DNA of 47,716 nucleotides from Ruegeria sp. R13_0 (GCF_017743995.1 NZ_JAGHRB010000023.1:1-47716), one strand, 5' to 3'; shown: positions 33,807 to 42,624, numbered from the stretch's first letter. A program made the numbers and translations. Notes: generated by a model not told the origin, from the sequence alone.

Positions 33807-34778
33807 TTATGTTCCGTTGGTTTCAAGCAAAGCGGCTGCCGTGTTCTCATCCGTAACAAGCGTGTCGACAAAACCGCGCTTCAGGGCCGCAGCAATGATC
33901 GGCGTCTTGTGAAGGCCACCTGCAGCCAGAATGACGTTGTCTATTTCGGCCATCTCATCCAGCGACAGGCCAATGACGCACTGGTTCAACGGATGATCAA
34001 TCAGCTCACCATCCGCATTCAAGATGTGCCCGGTTATATCGCCCACTCCTCCTTTGGCGATCAGATCGGCCGGATCTACCCCATTGGGCAAGGCATCACG
34101 CACCAGCAGCGAACTCTCCAGATCCCCCGTAGCCAGCGCAATTGCACCGCAAGAGCGAATCTTTTCCAGCATATCCCGGATCACATCCTGATCCATGAAC
34201 AGTGCCTGACTCTCCGGGCTACCCGCATAAAGCGGCGCGGTGAAAAAGCTGTGTTCGGCGTTGCATAAATCAGCCAGCCGCGTTGTGATCTCGTACCCGT
34301 TCACGTCCGATCCGCGCGAGACGCCGCCCATGATCGACACGATCTCAAGATCAGGACGGTCGAGCGGCTGCATGTGGCGCGTGGCAAGGTTAAGAGTGTT
34401 GCCCCAGGACATGCCAAAATGGGTCAGGTTCGGGTCGCTCAAAACTTCGCCCAGATGCGCGCCCAGCCCTGCAGCAACCAGCGGGGTGACTGACAACCGG
34501 TTCTCGGGCGAAGGCACCACGACTGCGCGTGTCAGCTTGAACTGCCGCTCAAGTTCCCATTCAAATTGCGCCGCTGCGGCAAAAACGGAATCCACACTGA
34601 CACGCAAAATGCCACGCCGCCGCGCCTCGCTGAGCGCTTTGTTGACACGCAGCCGCGTTGTTCCAAACCGCTCGGCCGCGTCGGCCTGTGTCATACCCTC
34701 GACCTCGCAAGCCCAGCACAGCCGCACCAACAGCTGTTCTTCCGGGTCGATCTGGTCGAGTTTGATATAGCGTGACAT
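33807..34778 (-). CDS. SorC-family sugar-responsive transcriptional regulator
   Basis: This is a cytoplasmic regulator. An N-terminal helix-turn-helix (MTQADAAERFGTTRLRVNKALSEARRRG, from residue 29; only its core is diagnostic) precedes the large SorC sugar-phosphate-binding domain, with typical segments such as HFGMSWGNTL, IMGGVSRG and ILAAGGLHKTPIIAAAL. Length is 323 aa. Its position inside the operon, between importer and enzymes, suggests that it controls the whole polyol unit and responds to a phosphorylated intermediate. AAAGGAC precedes the ATG. Confidence 0.85.
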   Translation of the reverse strand: MSRYIKLDQIDPEEQLLVRLCWACEVEGMTQADAAERFGTTRLRVNKALSEARRRGILRVSVDSVFAAAAQFEWELERQFKLTRAVVVPSPENRLSVTPLVAAGLGAHLGEVLSDPNLTHFGMSWGNTLNLATRHMQPLDRPDLEIVSIMGGVSRGSDVNGYEITTRLADLCNAEHSFFTAPLYAGSPESQALFMDQDVIRDMLEKIRSCGAIALATGDLESSLLVRDALPNGVDPADLIAKGGVGDITGHILNADGELIDHPLNQCVIGLSLDEMAEIDNVILAAGGLHKTPIIAAALKRGFVDTLVTDENTAAALLETNGT

Positions 34779-34842
34779 GGATGTCCTTTCCTTTTTGTTC
34801 CGTTCTACCGCAACGAAACGGGAAAGGGAGTGGTCGAAGACT

Positions 34843-35661
34843 TCATTTCACGGCCCCCATCGTCAGGCCACGCACCAATTGTTTGGAGGCGATGAGCGCG
34901 AAGATCAGAACCGGGATCACGATCAGCGTCGATGTGGCCATGATCTTACCGTAGGGCAGGTTGTAGCCCTCCATAAACGATACTGCCATTGCGGGGGCTG
35001 TTTTGGCTTCTGTCCGTGTCAGGATCAGGCCAAACATCAATTCGTTCCAAGAAAAGATAAAGGAAAAGATGGCCGATACCGCGACCCCTGGCATGGCCAG
35101 CGGCAGACAGATTTTACGCATGATAGTAAACTGCGAGGCCCCCTCCAGCCGCGCAGCCTCGTCCAAGTCGTAGGGGATGCCCCGAAACTGATCGGTCACG
35201 ATCCAGATGACGATCGGCAGATTAAAGGTCAGGTAAATCAGGATCAGCGTTATGTGTTTGTCCAGCAACGACAGGTTTCTGGCGATCAGAAAGAACGGCA
35301 GCGCAAGTACGATGGGTGACACCATCCGGTTGGTAATGAACCAAAACCACAGGTCTTTCTTTCCGCGAAACTCGAACCGAGCCAGCGCAAAGGCGGCGGG
35401 CACGCCCAAAACCAGCGCAAGAAGAGTGGTTGAGATCGCAATGATCAGCGAATTGATCAGCGTCCGCATAACCCCGTCTTCGAACAGAGCCTCACGATAG
35501 TTGGCCAATGTCGGTTCGAATAACCACACCGGGGGAGACTCGAGCGCCACCACCTGTGTTTTTAGCGAGGTCGTGACCATCCAGTAGAACGGAAAGACAC
35601 AGACCAGTATGATCGCAGCCAGCAAGGCAATCTGGGACCAGTATGAGCGGGTCGTCATCAT
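34843..35661 (-). CDS. Carbohydrate ABC transporter permease (MalG/SmoG type)
   Basis: This is an inner-membrane permease with six helices and the EAA loop that docks the ATPase (DLDEAARLEGASQFTIMRKI). It pairs with the preceding MalF-type permease. Length is 272 aa. Two consecutive ATG codons are possible starts, three bases after the upstream stop. The set (binding protein, two permeases, separate single-domain ATPase) has the layout of the Rhodobacter Smo sorbitol/mannitol importer. Confidence 0.87.
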   Translation of the reverse strand: MMTTRSYWSQIALLAAIILVCVFPFYWMVTTSLKTQVVALESPPVWLFEPTLANYREALFEDGVMRTLINSLIIAISTTLLALVLGVPAAFALARFEFRGKKDLWFWFITNRMVSPIVLALPFFLIARNLSLLDKHITLILIYLTFNLPIVIWIVTDQFRGIPYDLDEAARLEGASQFTIMRKICLPLAMPGVAVSAIFSFIFSWNELMFGLILTRTEAKTAPAMAVSFMEGYNLPYGKIMATSTLIVIPVLIFALIASKQLVRGLTMGAVK

Positions 35662-35664
35662 GGC

Positions 35665-36531
35665 TCAGACCTCTTTGTAGAAAACGCGGATGTAAATCTG
35701 CGCAAGTACAATGGTGATGATCAGCAGTATGATCGCCTGCGCCGAGGCCAGCCCCTGATCAAAGCCGCGAAACCCAACCCGTTGGATCATAAGCGAAATG
35801 AACTCGGTGGACGATCCCGGACCGCCGCGCGTCAGAGTGAATACCATATCGAACAGTTTCAACGTGTCCGCTGTCCGCAGGATCAGCACCGCAACCAGAC
35901 CCGGAACTAGAAATGGCAGTTGCACGTAGCGCAGAACAATCCACTTGGACTTGGTTTCCAGGCGCGCAGCCTCTTCCACTTCACCCGGCACCATGGTCAG
36001 ACCTGCCAGAAGAACCAGCGCTACAAACGGTGTCCATTGCCAGACGTCCCAGAAGACAATCATGGCAAAAGCGTTCTGGGGATCGCCGATCCAGTTTATG
36101 TCGGCCCCGCCCAAAAGCTGGTTCACTACACCAAACTTCTGGTTGAACATCACCTGACCCAGAAGACCCACAACCGCGTAGGTCGTGGCCATCGGCAGAA
36201 CGAGGCTTAGGCGCGCCAGTGTTTTTACCAGTGTCAGACCGGGTTGATGCAACACCAACGCAATGCCCAGACCGAGTGCGATTTGCAGCGGCAGAGCCGT
36301 ACCCAGCAGGAAAAACGTGCGGCCCATCGCCTGCCAGAACACTTCGTCCGTCAGAACGGTCCAATAGTTTTCGAAACCTATGAACTCGACCCGTTTCAGC
36401 TTTGTAAGGTTGTAGAAATGCGCCGAGGTCCAGACCGCGTAGAGCAATGGTGCGATTCCGACCATGGCAAGGCCAATGACCGCTGGACCGATGAATGCAA
36501 ATATTGTTCTGCGGGGTACTTGGCCGCGCAT
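35665..36531 (-). CDS. Carbohydrate ABC transporter permease (MalF/SmoF type)
   Basis: This is the first of the two permeases, with six helices and the EAA loop PGEVEEAARLETKSKWIVLR. Length is 288 aa. A GGAGG site precedes the ATG. It is separated from the binding-protein gene by a strong hairpin and is followed three bases later by the second permease. Confidence 0.87.
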   Translation of the reverse strand: MRGQVPRRTIFAFIGPAVIGLAMVGIAPLLYAVWTSAHFYNLTKLKRVEFIGFENYWTVLTDEVFWQAMGRTFFLLGTALPLQIALGLGIALVLHQPGLTLVKTLARLSLVLPMATTYAVVGLLGQVMFNQKFGVVNQLLGGADINWIGDPQNAFAMIVFWDVWQWTPFVALVLLAGLTMVPGEVEEAARLETKSKWIVLRYVQLPFLVPGLVAVLILRTADTLKLFDMVFTLTRGGPGSSTEFISLMIQRVGFRGFDQGLASAQAIILLIITIVLAQIYIRVFYKEV

Positions 36532-36564
36532 GTCCGTCCTCCAGCTGACCCTCTTGAACAGGGT

Positions 36565-36591
36565 GCAGGGGCGCCAAATATGCGCCCCTGC
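36565..36591. terminator. Hairpin between polyol binding-protein and permease genes
   Basis: GCAGGGGCGC and GCGCCCCTGC form a perfect 10-bp stem with a 7-base loop in the 69-base gap. On the reverse strand, the direction of the operon, A-residues precede the stem and no T-run follows, so it should reduce rather than end transcription or protect the upstream message. On the forward strand it is followed by TTTTTT and would resemble a terminator, but no forward gene ends here. Confidence 0.6.
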
Positions 36592-36600
36592 TTTTTTGGT

Positions 36601-37944
36601 TTACTGAGCCAGTGGCTTGTCGCCAGAGTAGTATCCGGCTGCGCCCAGCACAGCCTCCATCCGGGTACCGATCTCTTGTGCGCCTTCCTCGGTCGAAACC
36701 TCACCCAGCATCATTTTCGTGCCCCATTCCTGAACGATCTCGGTGATCTCGGGCCATTCCGCGAAACGGGGGCGGAATTCCGGCACGCCGTCCTGCCAGC
36801 TTTCGACCAGCGCGGGGACAAATTTGAAGTCTTCCAGACCGTCTTCCTGATAGACAGACTGACGGGCCGGTACGCCACCGCGCTCAAGGTATTCCCGCGC
36901 GTTGGCTTTCGAGGTTGCCCACTGGATGAACAAATAGGCTGCGGCTTGTTCGGCTTCGTCTGCTTGTGAAGCGACGGCCAGAGAGAACCCGCCTAGGGCT
37001 GGCTTGCGGCCTGCAGGGCCTGTGGGCTCGGGCGCGATTTCAACGCAATCCGCCACTTTCGATGTCTCGGGCGAGACGACTGACGAATAGAAGGCCGACC
37101 ATTCGGTGATCATTGCGATGTCGCCCTGACTGAACCCGTTGACGGTTTCGGCGTGATCATATGCGACGATGCCGTCGGGCATGAATTCCATCAGATCCTG
37201 ACGGAACTTCAGACCTGCCTGGCTTTCCTCGCTCATCAGGTTGGATTTGAATTCATCATCCAGGAACGAGCCACCAAACGGCCACAGCATCCGCGCAAAG
37301 CTGTCGGCGGATTGGGTTTCATTCCGCTTGGACTGCAACGCAAAGGCGTATTTGCCGTCTTTTGTCAGTGCCGGGCCATAGGTGTCTTTCAGCTCTTGCC
37401 ACGTTTCCGGTGGGCCGTCGAACCCGGCCTCTTCCAGCATGCAGCGGTTATAGAACATCAGGCCGGAATAGTTGTCGAACGGCAGGCCATATAGCGTGTC
37501 ATTCCATCCGCCAAAAGCGTTCAGCACCAGCGGGAAAAAGTCGTCGATGTCCAGATCGGGGTCAACTGCATCAGGGAACTTCGCCTGCACATCCGCCAAA
37601 GGAATGATCCAGTCGTTTTCTGCAAAGTTGCCAATCCAGACAAGGTCAATCAGTGCGATGTCCAGATCGCCGCCAGCTACAAAATCCCGCACCTGTTCAC
37701 CCAGAGCGTTTTCGTAGGGGTGCTTTATGACGTTTACCTTGATGCCTGTTTCCGCTTCGAAATCGGGCAGCATGGCTTCGATCGCCTCGTAACCCGGACG
37801 CAGCAGGAAGACGACGTCAATGGTTGTGCCCGCGTAGGGTTCTGCAGCCTTCTTCAGGCTCCAGCCATCATCTGCAACTGCCGCGCCGGTCGCGACGATG
37901 CTTGCGACTGCTGCGGTACCTAGCAAGTTTCTAAGAGTTTTCAT
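36601..37944 (-). CDS. Polyol/sugar ABC transporter substrate-binding protein (SmoE/MalE type)
   Basis: This is the periplasmic receptor of the polyol importer, of the large MalE-like class (447 aa). A signal peptide (NLLGTAAVASIVATGAA) is cut near AVADD. The mature start has a TTIDVVFLLRPGYEA strand, and the central FDNYSGLMFYNRCMLEEAG segment is typical for this class. I chose ATG 37944 because GGGAGGAGA lies upstream and it starts the signal peptide; the longer frame adds 12 residues. It is the first gene of the nine-gene polyol operon. Confidence 0.87.
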   Translation of the reverse strand: MKTLRNLLGTAAVASIVATGAAVADDGWSLKKAAEPYAGTTIDVVFLLRPGYEAIEAMLPDFEAETGIKVNVIKHPYENALGEQVRDFVAGGDLDIALIDLVWIGNFAENDWIIPLADVQAKFPDAVDPDLDIDDFFPLVLNAFGGWNDTLYGLPFDNYSGLMFYNRCMLEEAGFDGPPETWQELKDTYGPALTKDGKYAFALQSKRNETQSADSFARMLWPFGGSFLDDEFKSNLMSEESQAGLKFRQDLMEFMPDGIVAYDHAETVNGFSQGDIAMITEWSAFYSSVVSPETSKVADCVEIAPEPTGPAGRKPALGGFSLAVASQADEAEQAAAYLFIQWATSKANAREYLERGGVPARQSVYQEDGLEDFKFVPALVESWQDGVPEFRPRFAEWPEITEIVQEWGTKMMLGEVSTEEGAQEIGTRMEAVLGAAGYYSGDKPLAQ

Positions 37945-38024
37945 TCTCAGGTCTCCTCCCAGTTCAAAGATCTTTTGCATCTCATCACATACAAAAGTAT
38001 TTTTCTGGCTTGAAAGTCAATACA

Positions 38025-38046
38025 TTTGTTCCTACTGATAAACAAA
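38025..38046. promoter_or_regulatory. Inverted repeat in the divergent polyol promoter region
   Basis: TTTGTT and AACAAA flank a 10-base spacer midway between the divergent importer genes. The sequence TTTGTTCC recurs at 34794-34801, just upstream of the SorC gene, and CAAAAGAT-like words recur nearby at 37964 and 37991. This may mark SorC binding sites, but the motif is short and AT-rich. Confidence 0.3.
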
Positions 38047-38089
38047 AGATACCGCGAACCGCGACGTTCGCCGTTGGGGAGGGATCGCC

Positions 38090-39106
38090 TTGGCTGGCAT
38101 CAATATTGAAGGTCTCAACAAGTTTTATGGTGAAACACAGGCGCTATTTGACGTCAGTCTCGATATCGAGGACGGAGAGTTTGTTGTGTTCGTCGGGCCG
38201 TCAGGCTGTGGGAAATCAACCTTGTTGCGTACGCTGGCCGGGCTAGAGGGCGCGGACTCGGGGAGCATTAAGATTGATGGGCGTGACGTGACCCATGCCG
38301 AACCTGCTGATCGCGAGCTGGCAATGGTGTTCCAATCCTATGCCCTGTACCCCCACATGAGCGTGCGCGAAAACATGGATTTCGGCATGAAAGTCAACGG
38401 GTTTGCGCCTGCCCTACGGCAGGAACGGATCACCGAAGCAGCGCGCATTCTACAGCTGGAGGACTACCTTGACCGCAAGCCCTCTCAGCTTTCGGGCGGT
38501 CAGCGGCAGCGTGTCGCGATTGGTCGGGCCATCGTCAAGAATCCAAAGGTTTTCCTGTTTGACGAGCCATTGTCCAATCTTGATGCCAAACTGCGGGTGC
38601 AGATGCGGGTCGAGCTGGAAGGCCTGCACAAACAGCTCGCCGCGACAATGATTTATGTGACTCACGATCAAGTCGAAGCCATGACCATGGCTGACAAGAT
38701 CGTTGTTTTGAATGGAGGGCGCGTCGAACAGGTTGGCACTCCGATGGAGTTGTACCATGCACCTCGGTCCCGTTTTGTGGCCGAGTTCATCGGTTCACCA
38801 GCCATGAATGTGTTTGCCCCAAGCAATACGGTGAGCAACCTTACTATCAAGCCGCATGCGGCTTTCGTCGGCTGCCGGCCCGAACATCTTGAGCTCGTGC
38901 CACAAGGTGCAGGCAATGCCGACGCCGCGGTCCGGGTCAAGGAACAGCTTGGAGGCGAGAGCCTTCTGTACCTGATCCTCTCGGACAAAAGCGAGATTGT
39001 CGCGCGTGTGGCCGGCGACGACGATACACAAGTCGGTCAAATTGTGGGCGTTCGAATACCCGAACTTCGGCTGCATCAATTCGGCGCCGACGAGCTTGCA
39101 CTGTAG
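38090..39106 (+). CDS. Carbohydrate ABC transporter ATPase (MalK/SmoK/UgpC type)
   Basis: This ATPase powers the polyol importer encoded in the opposite direction. It has Walker A GPSGCGKST (residues 36-44), the Q-loop Gln82, signature LSGGQ (134-138), Walker B FLFDEP (155-160) and the switch His192. The C-terminal regulatory domain (from about residue 235) is present; at 338 aa it is slightly shorter than most family members. The start is TTG, preceded by GGGGAGGGA; no ATG or GTG suits the conserved beginning. The next gene starts about 11 bases downstream. Confidence 0.85.
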   Translation: MAGINIEGLNKFYGETQALFDVSLDIEDGEFVVFVGPSGCGKSTLLRTLAGLEGADSGSIKIDGRDVTHAEPADRELAMVFQSYALYPHMSVRENMDFGMKVNGFAPALRQERITEAARILQLEDYLDRKPSQLSGGQRQRVAIGRAIVKNPKVFLFDEPLSNLDAKLRVQMRVELEGLHKQLAATMIYVTHDQVEAMTMADKIVVLNGGRVEQVGTPMELYHAPRSRFVAEFIGSPAMNVFAPSNTVSNLTIKPHAAFVGCRPEHLELVPQGAGNADAAVRVKEQLGGESLLYLILSDKSEIVARVAGDDDTQVGQIVGVRIPELRLHQFGADELAL

Positions 39107-39117
39107 CGGTGCGCGTG

Positions 39118-39861
39118 ATGACAAAGGGGGAACCCGCAGATCAGGAATCGGATACTCAGCTTCCATTACTGCTGGATGCCTTCAGCCTCGTGATCTTCGA
39201 TTTTGACGGGGTCATTGCCGATAGTGAGACTATCTCGCTCTCGACATTGAAAGAGACGTTCACCAAGTACGGTATAGACATGCCCACGCAAGAAGTCAGG
39301 CGGCAATTCCTGGGCAAATCTCTTGCTGCAATAGAAACGTTTGTTGCTGAACATTGTACGCAACGATCCACCAGCGCCTTTGCGCATGATTGGCAGGCTG
39401 AGCTGTTCCGACGCTTCAAGCGGGAACTCTCACCCATTTCCAATGTAACGAGCTTTTTGGGGGTGTTGGCTTCGCTGCAGGTTCCGTATTGCATCGCCTC
39501 AAGCGGTACATTCGAACGGATCGCTGTTGCCTTGAAAGCGATGCAGATGACTGCGCTGTTTGAAAACGTCTTCAGCGCCGAACAGGTTGAGCACGGCAAA
39601 CCGGCGCCAGACCTGTTCTTGCACGCGGCCGCCCGGGTTGGTGTCGCACCCGAAAACTGCCTGGTGATCGAGGACTCACCCTATGGTGTGCGCGCTGCCA
39701 AGGCGGCGAACATGTACTGCGTCGGATTTGTGGGCGGGGCGCACTTGCGTGGTATTGAAGACCGGCATGGTGAATTTCTCCGTCAACAAGGGGCTGATCT
39801 GATCATACCATCCTATGAGTCTCTCGCCCCCGCGCTGGTCACGCAGCGGACAAAACAATAA
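39118..39861 (+). CDS. HAD-family phosphatase or phosphoglucomutase-like protein
   Basis: This is a cytoplasmic HAD-superfamily enzyme of subfamily IA. The nucleophile motif is FDFDGVIADSE, with Asp28 and Asp30; motif II is CIASSGTF; the lysine region is GKPAPDLFLHAA and motif IV is VIEDSPYG. The form resembles beta-phosphoglucomutase and sugar phosphatases. Length from ATG 39118 is 247 aa; a GTG at 39109 is another possible start and neither has a strong ribosome site. HAD proteins of this kind are found in polyol operons of related bacteria. The 20-residue leader before the first strand is longer than usual. Confidence 0.78.
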   Translation: MTKGEPADQESDTQLPLLLDAFSLVIFDFDGVIADSETISLSTLKETFTKYGIDMPTQEVRRQFLGKSLAAIETFVAEHCTQRSTSAFAHDWQAELFRRFKRELSPISNVTSFLGVLASLQVPYCIASSGTFERIAVALKAMQMTALFENVFSAEQVEHGKPAPDLFLHAAARVGVAPENCLVIEDSPYGVRAAKAANMYCVGFVGGAHLRGIEDRHGEFLRQQGADLIIPSYESLAPALVTQRTKQ

Positions 39862-39895
39862 ACGGTTTGAAGACACAGATGGGGGGCAACGTGGC

Positions 39896-40181
39896 ATGAG
39901 CTACCTTGCATAGATCTGGGAACATCCGGGCTTCGCGCCTTGCTTCTGACGGAAAACGGGGGTGTGATCGGATCAGCAGAGCGGACTTATTCCACTGAAC
40001 ACAAACACCCCGGTTGGAGCGAACAGAACCCCGCAGATTGGATCACGGCGCTTGAGGAGACAGTCCGCGAATTGCGCAGCAGTCACCCCGAGTTTACCTC
40101 GCTCGGCGCAGTCGGCGTCGCAGGACATATGCATGGCGCAACGTTACTGGATTCCCTGGGCGAGGTGATCCGGCCGTTTCA
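39896..40181 (+). pseudogene. xylB: Xylulokinase (xylB) 5' fragment, frameshifted and truncated
   Basis: With one base restored, this reads as the first 95 or so residues of xylulokinase: MSYL, then IDLGTSGLRALLL, GWSEQNPADW and GVAGHMHGATLLD. A G is missing at about 39908 (GGC of the fifth codon now reads GC), giving a stop at codon 6. Homology ends near 40181, directly after VIRPF, where the family continues with an ILWND-type motif. The remaining 380 or so residues, including the catalytic Asp, are gone. It has a ribosome site (GGGGGG) and standard position after the ATPase and HAD genes, so it was once part of the polyol operon. Confidence 0.85.
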
Positions 40182-40469
40182 ATGTGCAGGAAGACTGTCA
40201 CCAAACGCATGAGCCCACGCATCAGCATGAACACAAATGACGATGTGATCCAGTTGGCATTGCAAGGTCATGGTGTCGGACGGCTTCTGTCCTATCAAGT
40301 CGCCCCCTACATTGCAGATGGGCGGATCAAGACTGTTCCAAAGTCATATGAACCACCCGAGATCCCCATCCATCTTGTTCATAAAGAGGGACGAACCGTG
40401 TCTGCGAATGTGCGCGACTTCGTCGATTTTGCGGCCGAGCGCATCAAATCCAATATCCTACTTGTTTGA
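40182..40469 (+). pseudogene. LysR-family regulator 3' fragment
   Basis: The 95 codons match only the last part of a LysR-type effector domain: PRISMNTNDDVIQLALQGHG, then GRLLSYQVAPYIADGRI and a final FVDFAAERIKSN. The whole DNA-binding half and the first part of the effector domain are absent. Homology begins immediately where the xylB fragment ends, in a different frame, so the two were joined by a deletion or recombination. It ends 47 bases before the convergent AhpD-type gene. Confidence 0.82.
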
Positions 40470-40516
40470 AAAGGGTCAAGTTCTGACCGCGCGACCAACA
40501 AAAAAACGAGTTCGCG

Positions 40517-41086
40517 CTATTCAGCCGCCGCCGAAACCGAAGAGGTCCACGCATTTGGAACAAAGGCATCATCCAAAGCGGTGTCCGCCACATGGTTCGT
40601 ATAGTTCGACAGGACTTTCAAAGCGGTGCCAAGGATGACTTCCAGCATGGTTTGGCGTGTGTAACCTGCCGCTAGAAACACCTCGATCTGGGCGTCGCTG
40701 GGCCAGCCCCGGCTTTCGTTGATCACGATGGCAAATTTGCGCAGCGCTTCCAGCTTGGGGTCGGCAATGGGGCTGCCGGTTCGCAATGCGGTGATGACGT
40801 CCTCGGGGACACCGGCCATCTGTGAGAGCGTGGTATGGGCGGCCATGCAGTACTTGCACCCGTTCAACCGGTTGTTGGTCATCAGGATTACCTGGCGCTC
40901 GGTCTCTGACAGGCTGGTCTTTCCGAAGATGCCGGAAAGTGTGGTGTAGCCTTCCAGAATTGCGGGAGCTTCGGCCATGGTCGCATAAAGGTTGGGCACA
41001 AAACCATACCCTTTCAGCGATGCTTCCAGAATTGGTTTCGCGGCATCAGGGGCGGAGGCGATTGTATAGGTCTCAAAATCAGTCAT
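40517..41086 (-). CDS. AhpD-like carboxymuconolactone decarboxylase family protein
   Basis: This 189-aa protein of the AhpD/CMD superfamily probably acts in peroxide or thiol redox chemistry. The redox motif is NGCKYCMAAHT with Cys77, Cys80 and His84, the arrangement of alkylhydroperoxidase AhpD. I chose ATG 41086 (MTDFETYTIA), preceded by AAAGGAAACCAGAC. The longer frame from 41263 adds 59 residues unlike the family. It is the last of three same-strand genes after the AraC regulator, with a 137-base gap from the YHS gene, so co-transcription is possible but not sure. Confidence 0.85.
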   Translation of the reverse strand: MTDFETYTIASAPDAAKPILEASLKGYGFVPNLYATMAEAPAILEGYTTLSGIFGKTSLSETERQVILMTNNRLNGCKYCMAAHTTLSQMAGVPEDVITALRTGSPIADPKLEALRKFAIVINESRGWPSDAQIEVFLAAGYTRQTMLEVILGTALKVLSNYTNHVADTALDDAFVPNAWTSSVSAAAE

Positions 41087-41223
41087 GTCTGGTTTCCTTT
41101 GGGATGAGATTTTAACGCACCCGTATTGTCCTTGCGGACAGGGCGTCTTGTGGAAATGCCGGTCTTTTGAGGAGGGGAGAGGCAGGGGTGGCTCCGACCG
41201 GCAAAAGCCACCAAATTCCTTGG

Positions 41224-41709
41224 TCAAAGGCTGCCGACAGGCGTGTGGTGGATATCTGCCCATTTCGCATGGGCGCCTTGGATCACGGTCTCTTTGTCTT
41301 CAAGGTACTTCTTGAAGATGTCTTCATTCACAAAGAGATAGAGTTTGCCGTCGACGATATCGGCATAGCGAACATCGCCATCAAGCTTCTTGCCAACATA
41401 GACGCCAAAGGCGCAGAAACCGCCGAATTGGGGCAGATGTGCCGCCGGATCCGCTTCGAACGTGGCTTGCGCTGCCTGTGATGCAAAATAGTAGTCCACA
41501 CCGTCATGAGCCGATGTGTAAGCGGCGTTGCCCCTCTCGGGTTTCTCAGCTTCAAACATCGACACAGGATCGACGCCGTGCATACCAAGGGGGTGTCCGG
41601 TCAGCGTCAGACTGTTCGAGACGTTGTATTCATCATCGGCCAATGCGGCCGCCGCCAGGGCAAGAGTCAGCGCTGTTGTAAGCGCAGGAAATGTAAAGAT
41701 GCGTTTCAT
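41224..41709 (-). CDS. Exported YHS-domain protein
   Basis: This 161-aa periplasmic protein has a signal peptide (TFPALTTALTLALAAAALA, cut before DDEYN). It contains a YHS domain, recognised by GVDPVSMFE, YYFASQAAQATFEADP and LPQFGGFCAFGV. YHS domains in the periplasm are suspected to bind metals; a single cysteine is present. It is 48 bases downstream of the hydrolase gene and follows an AAAGGAC ribosome site. The pair with an exported hydrolase is notable. Function unknown. Confidence 0.85.
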   Translation of the reverse strand: MKRIFTFPALTTALTLALAAAALADDEYNVSNSLTLTGHPLGMHGVDPVSMFEAEKPERGNAAYTSAHDGVDYYFASQAAQATFEADPAAHLPQFGGFCAFGVYVGKKLDGDVRYADIVDGKLYLFVNEDIFKKYLEDKETVIQGAHAKWADIHHTPVGSL

Positions 41710-41757
41710 GTTGTGTCCTTTCTTGATGTCAGGATCAATTTGGAAAGTCGGTTCGGG

Positions 41758-42624
41758 TCAGGCTGATTGGCCGATGCGCTCAACCGCGTCGTCGGTCCAC
41801 CAGACACCGTTGGCGACCATGCGGAAGTTGATGATGGCGGCGAGATACCCGTCACCTTCAGGCACCTTGGCCCCGGCCGTGGCATCGCGAACGACAGCAA
41901 CTTCGTAGCCCAGCTCCAGCAGCTCATAGAGATGCGCCTGCGTGCACAGGTTTGCGGACATGCCCGCAAGGATCACTTTGTCGATCTTTCGTTTGCGCAA
42001 TTGCAGGTTCAGGTCGTTCTGAGCAGGGCTGTAAACCTTGTGGGGCGAACAAATGATGGTTTCGCCATCCTCGATGTACTTCTTGTATTGAGGCATCCAG
42101 TCGGCACCTGAGCCTTCGAAATTGTCCAGGTTGAGCGGCCCGAGGCGGTCAAACATGCCGATGCTGTGCATCGTGGCTTCCAGCGTGCCCTCGAACTCCC
42201 ACTTGTGGTCATGCGGGTAGTAATAGTGGGGCGAGATGAAGACCGGCATCCCGGCCGCCTTGGCGGCAATGAAAAGCCGTTCGATATTATCGACGGTGCC
42301 CTGTTCGGTCACGCTTTCACCAACGACGCCCCATGTCACACCGTCCTCGGACAGAAAATCGATCTGGGGATCGGTCACCACAAGCGCAGTGCGCCCCGGT
42401 TCGATCGTCATGTCGATTTGAGGAAGGCCCGGGTTTTCCGGGTCAGCGTAGTAGGCACGGGCCTCGTCGGTCGCGGCAAATGCTTGCCCGCCAGCCGCGA
42501 GTGTTGTCCCAGCAGCGGCCGCCCCGGCGGCTTGCGTCAGGAGGCGGCGGCGCGCCATATCAACGCGTTCGGGCGTGACGTCGCAGCCGCAGCCGGCTCC
42601 ATGTTTGTGGTCATGATTGCTCAT
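41758..42624 (-). CDS. Exported isochorismatase-family cysteine hydrolase
   Basis: This is a hydrolase of the isochorismatase-like family with the full catalytic triad: Asp89 (DPQIDF), Lys196 (SPHKVY) and Cys227 (SANLCTQ). It carries an N-terminal Tat-like signal: ARRRLLTQ at residues 24-31 followed by an alanine-rich core ending AFAAT near residue 51, so export in a folded state is expected. Before the signal is a metal-binding-like HDHKHGAGCGC segment. Most relatives are cytoplasmic, so the export is unusual. ATG 42624 has AAAGGAAAT upstream. Length is 288 aa. The substrate is unknown; family members hydrolyse amides and vinyl ethers such as nicotinamide or isochorismate. Confidence 0.83.
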   Translation of the reverse strand: MSNHDHKHGAGCGCDVTPERVDMARRRLLTQAAGAAAAGTTLAAGGQAFAATDEARAYYADPENPGLPQIDMTIEPGRTALVVTDPQIDFLSEDGVTWGVVGESVTEQGTVDNIERLFIAAKAAGMPVFISPHYYYPHDHKWEFEGTLEATMHSIGMFDRLGPLNLDNFEGSGADWMPQYKKYIEDGETIICSPHKVYSPAQNDLNLQLRKRKIDKVILAGMSANLCTQAHLYELLELGYEVAVVRDATAGAKVPEGDGYLAAIINFRMVANGVWWTDDAVERIGQSA

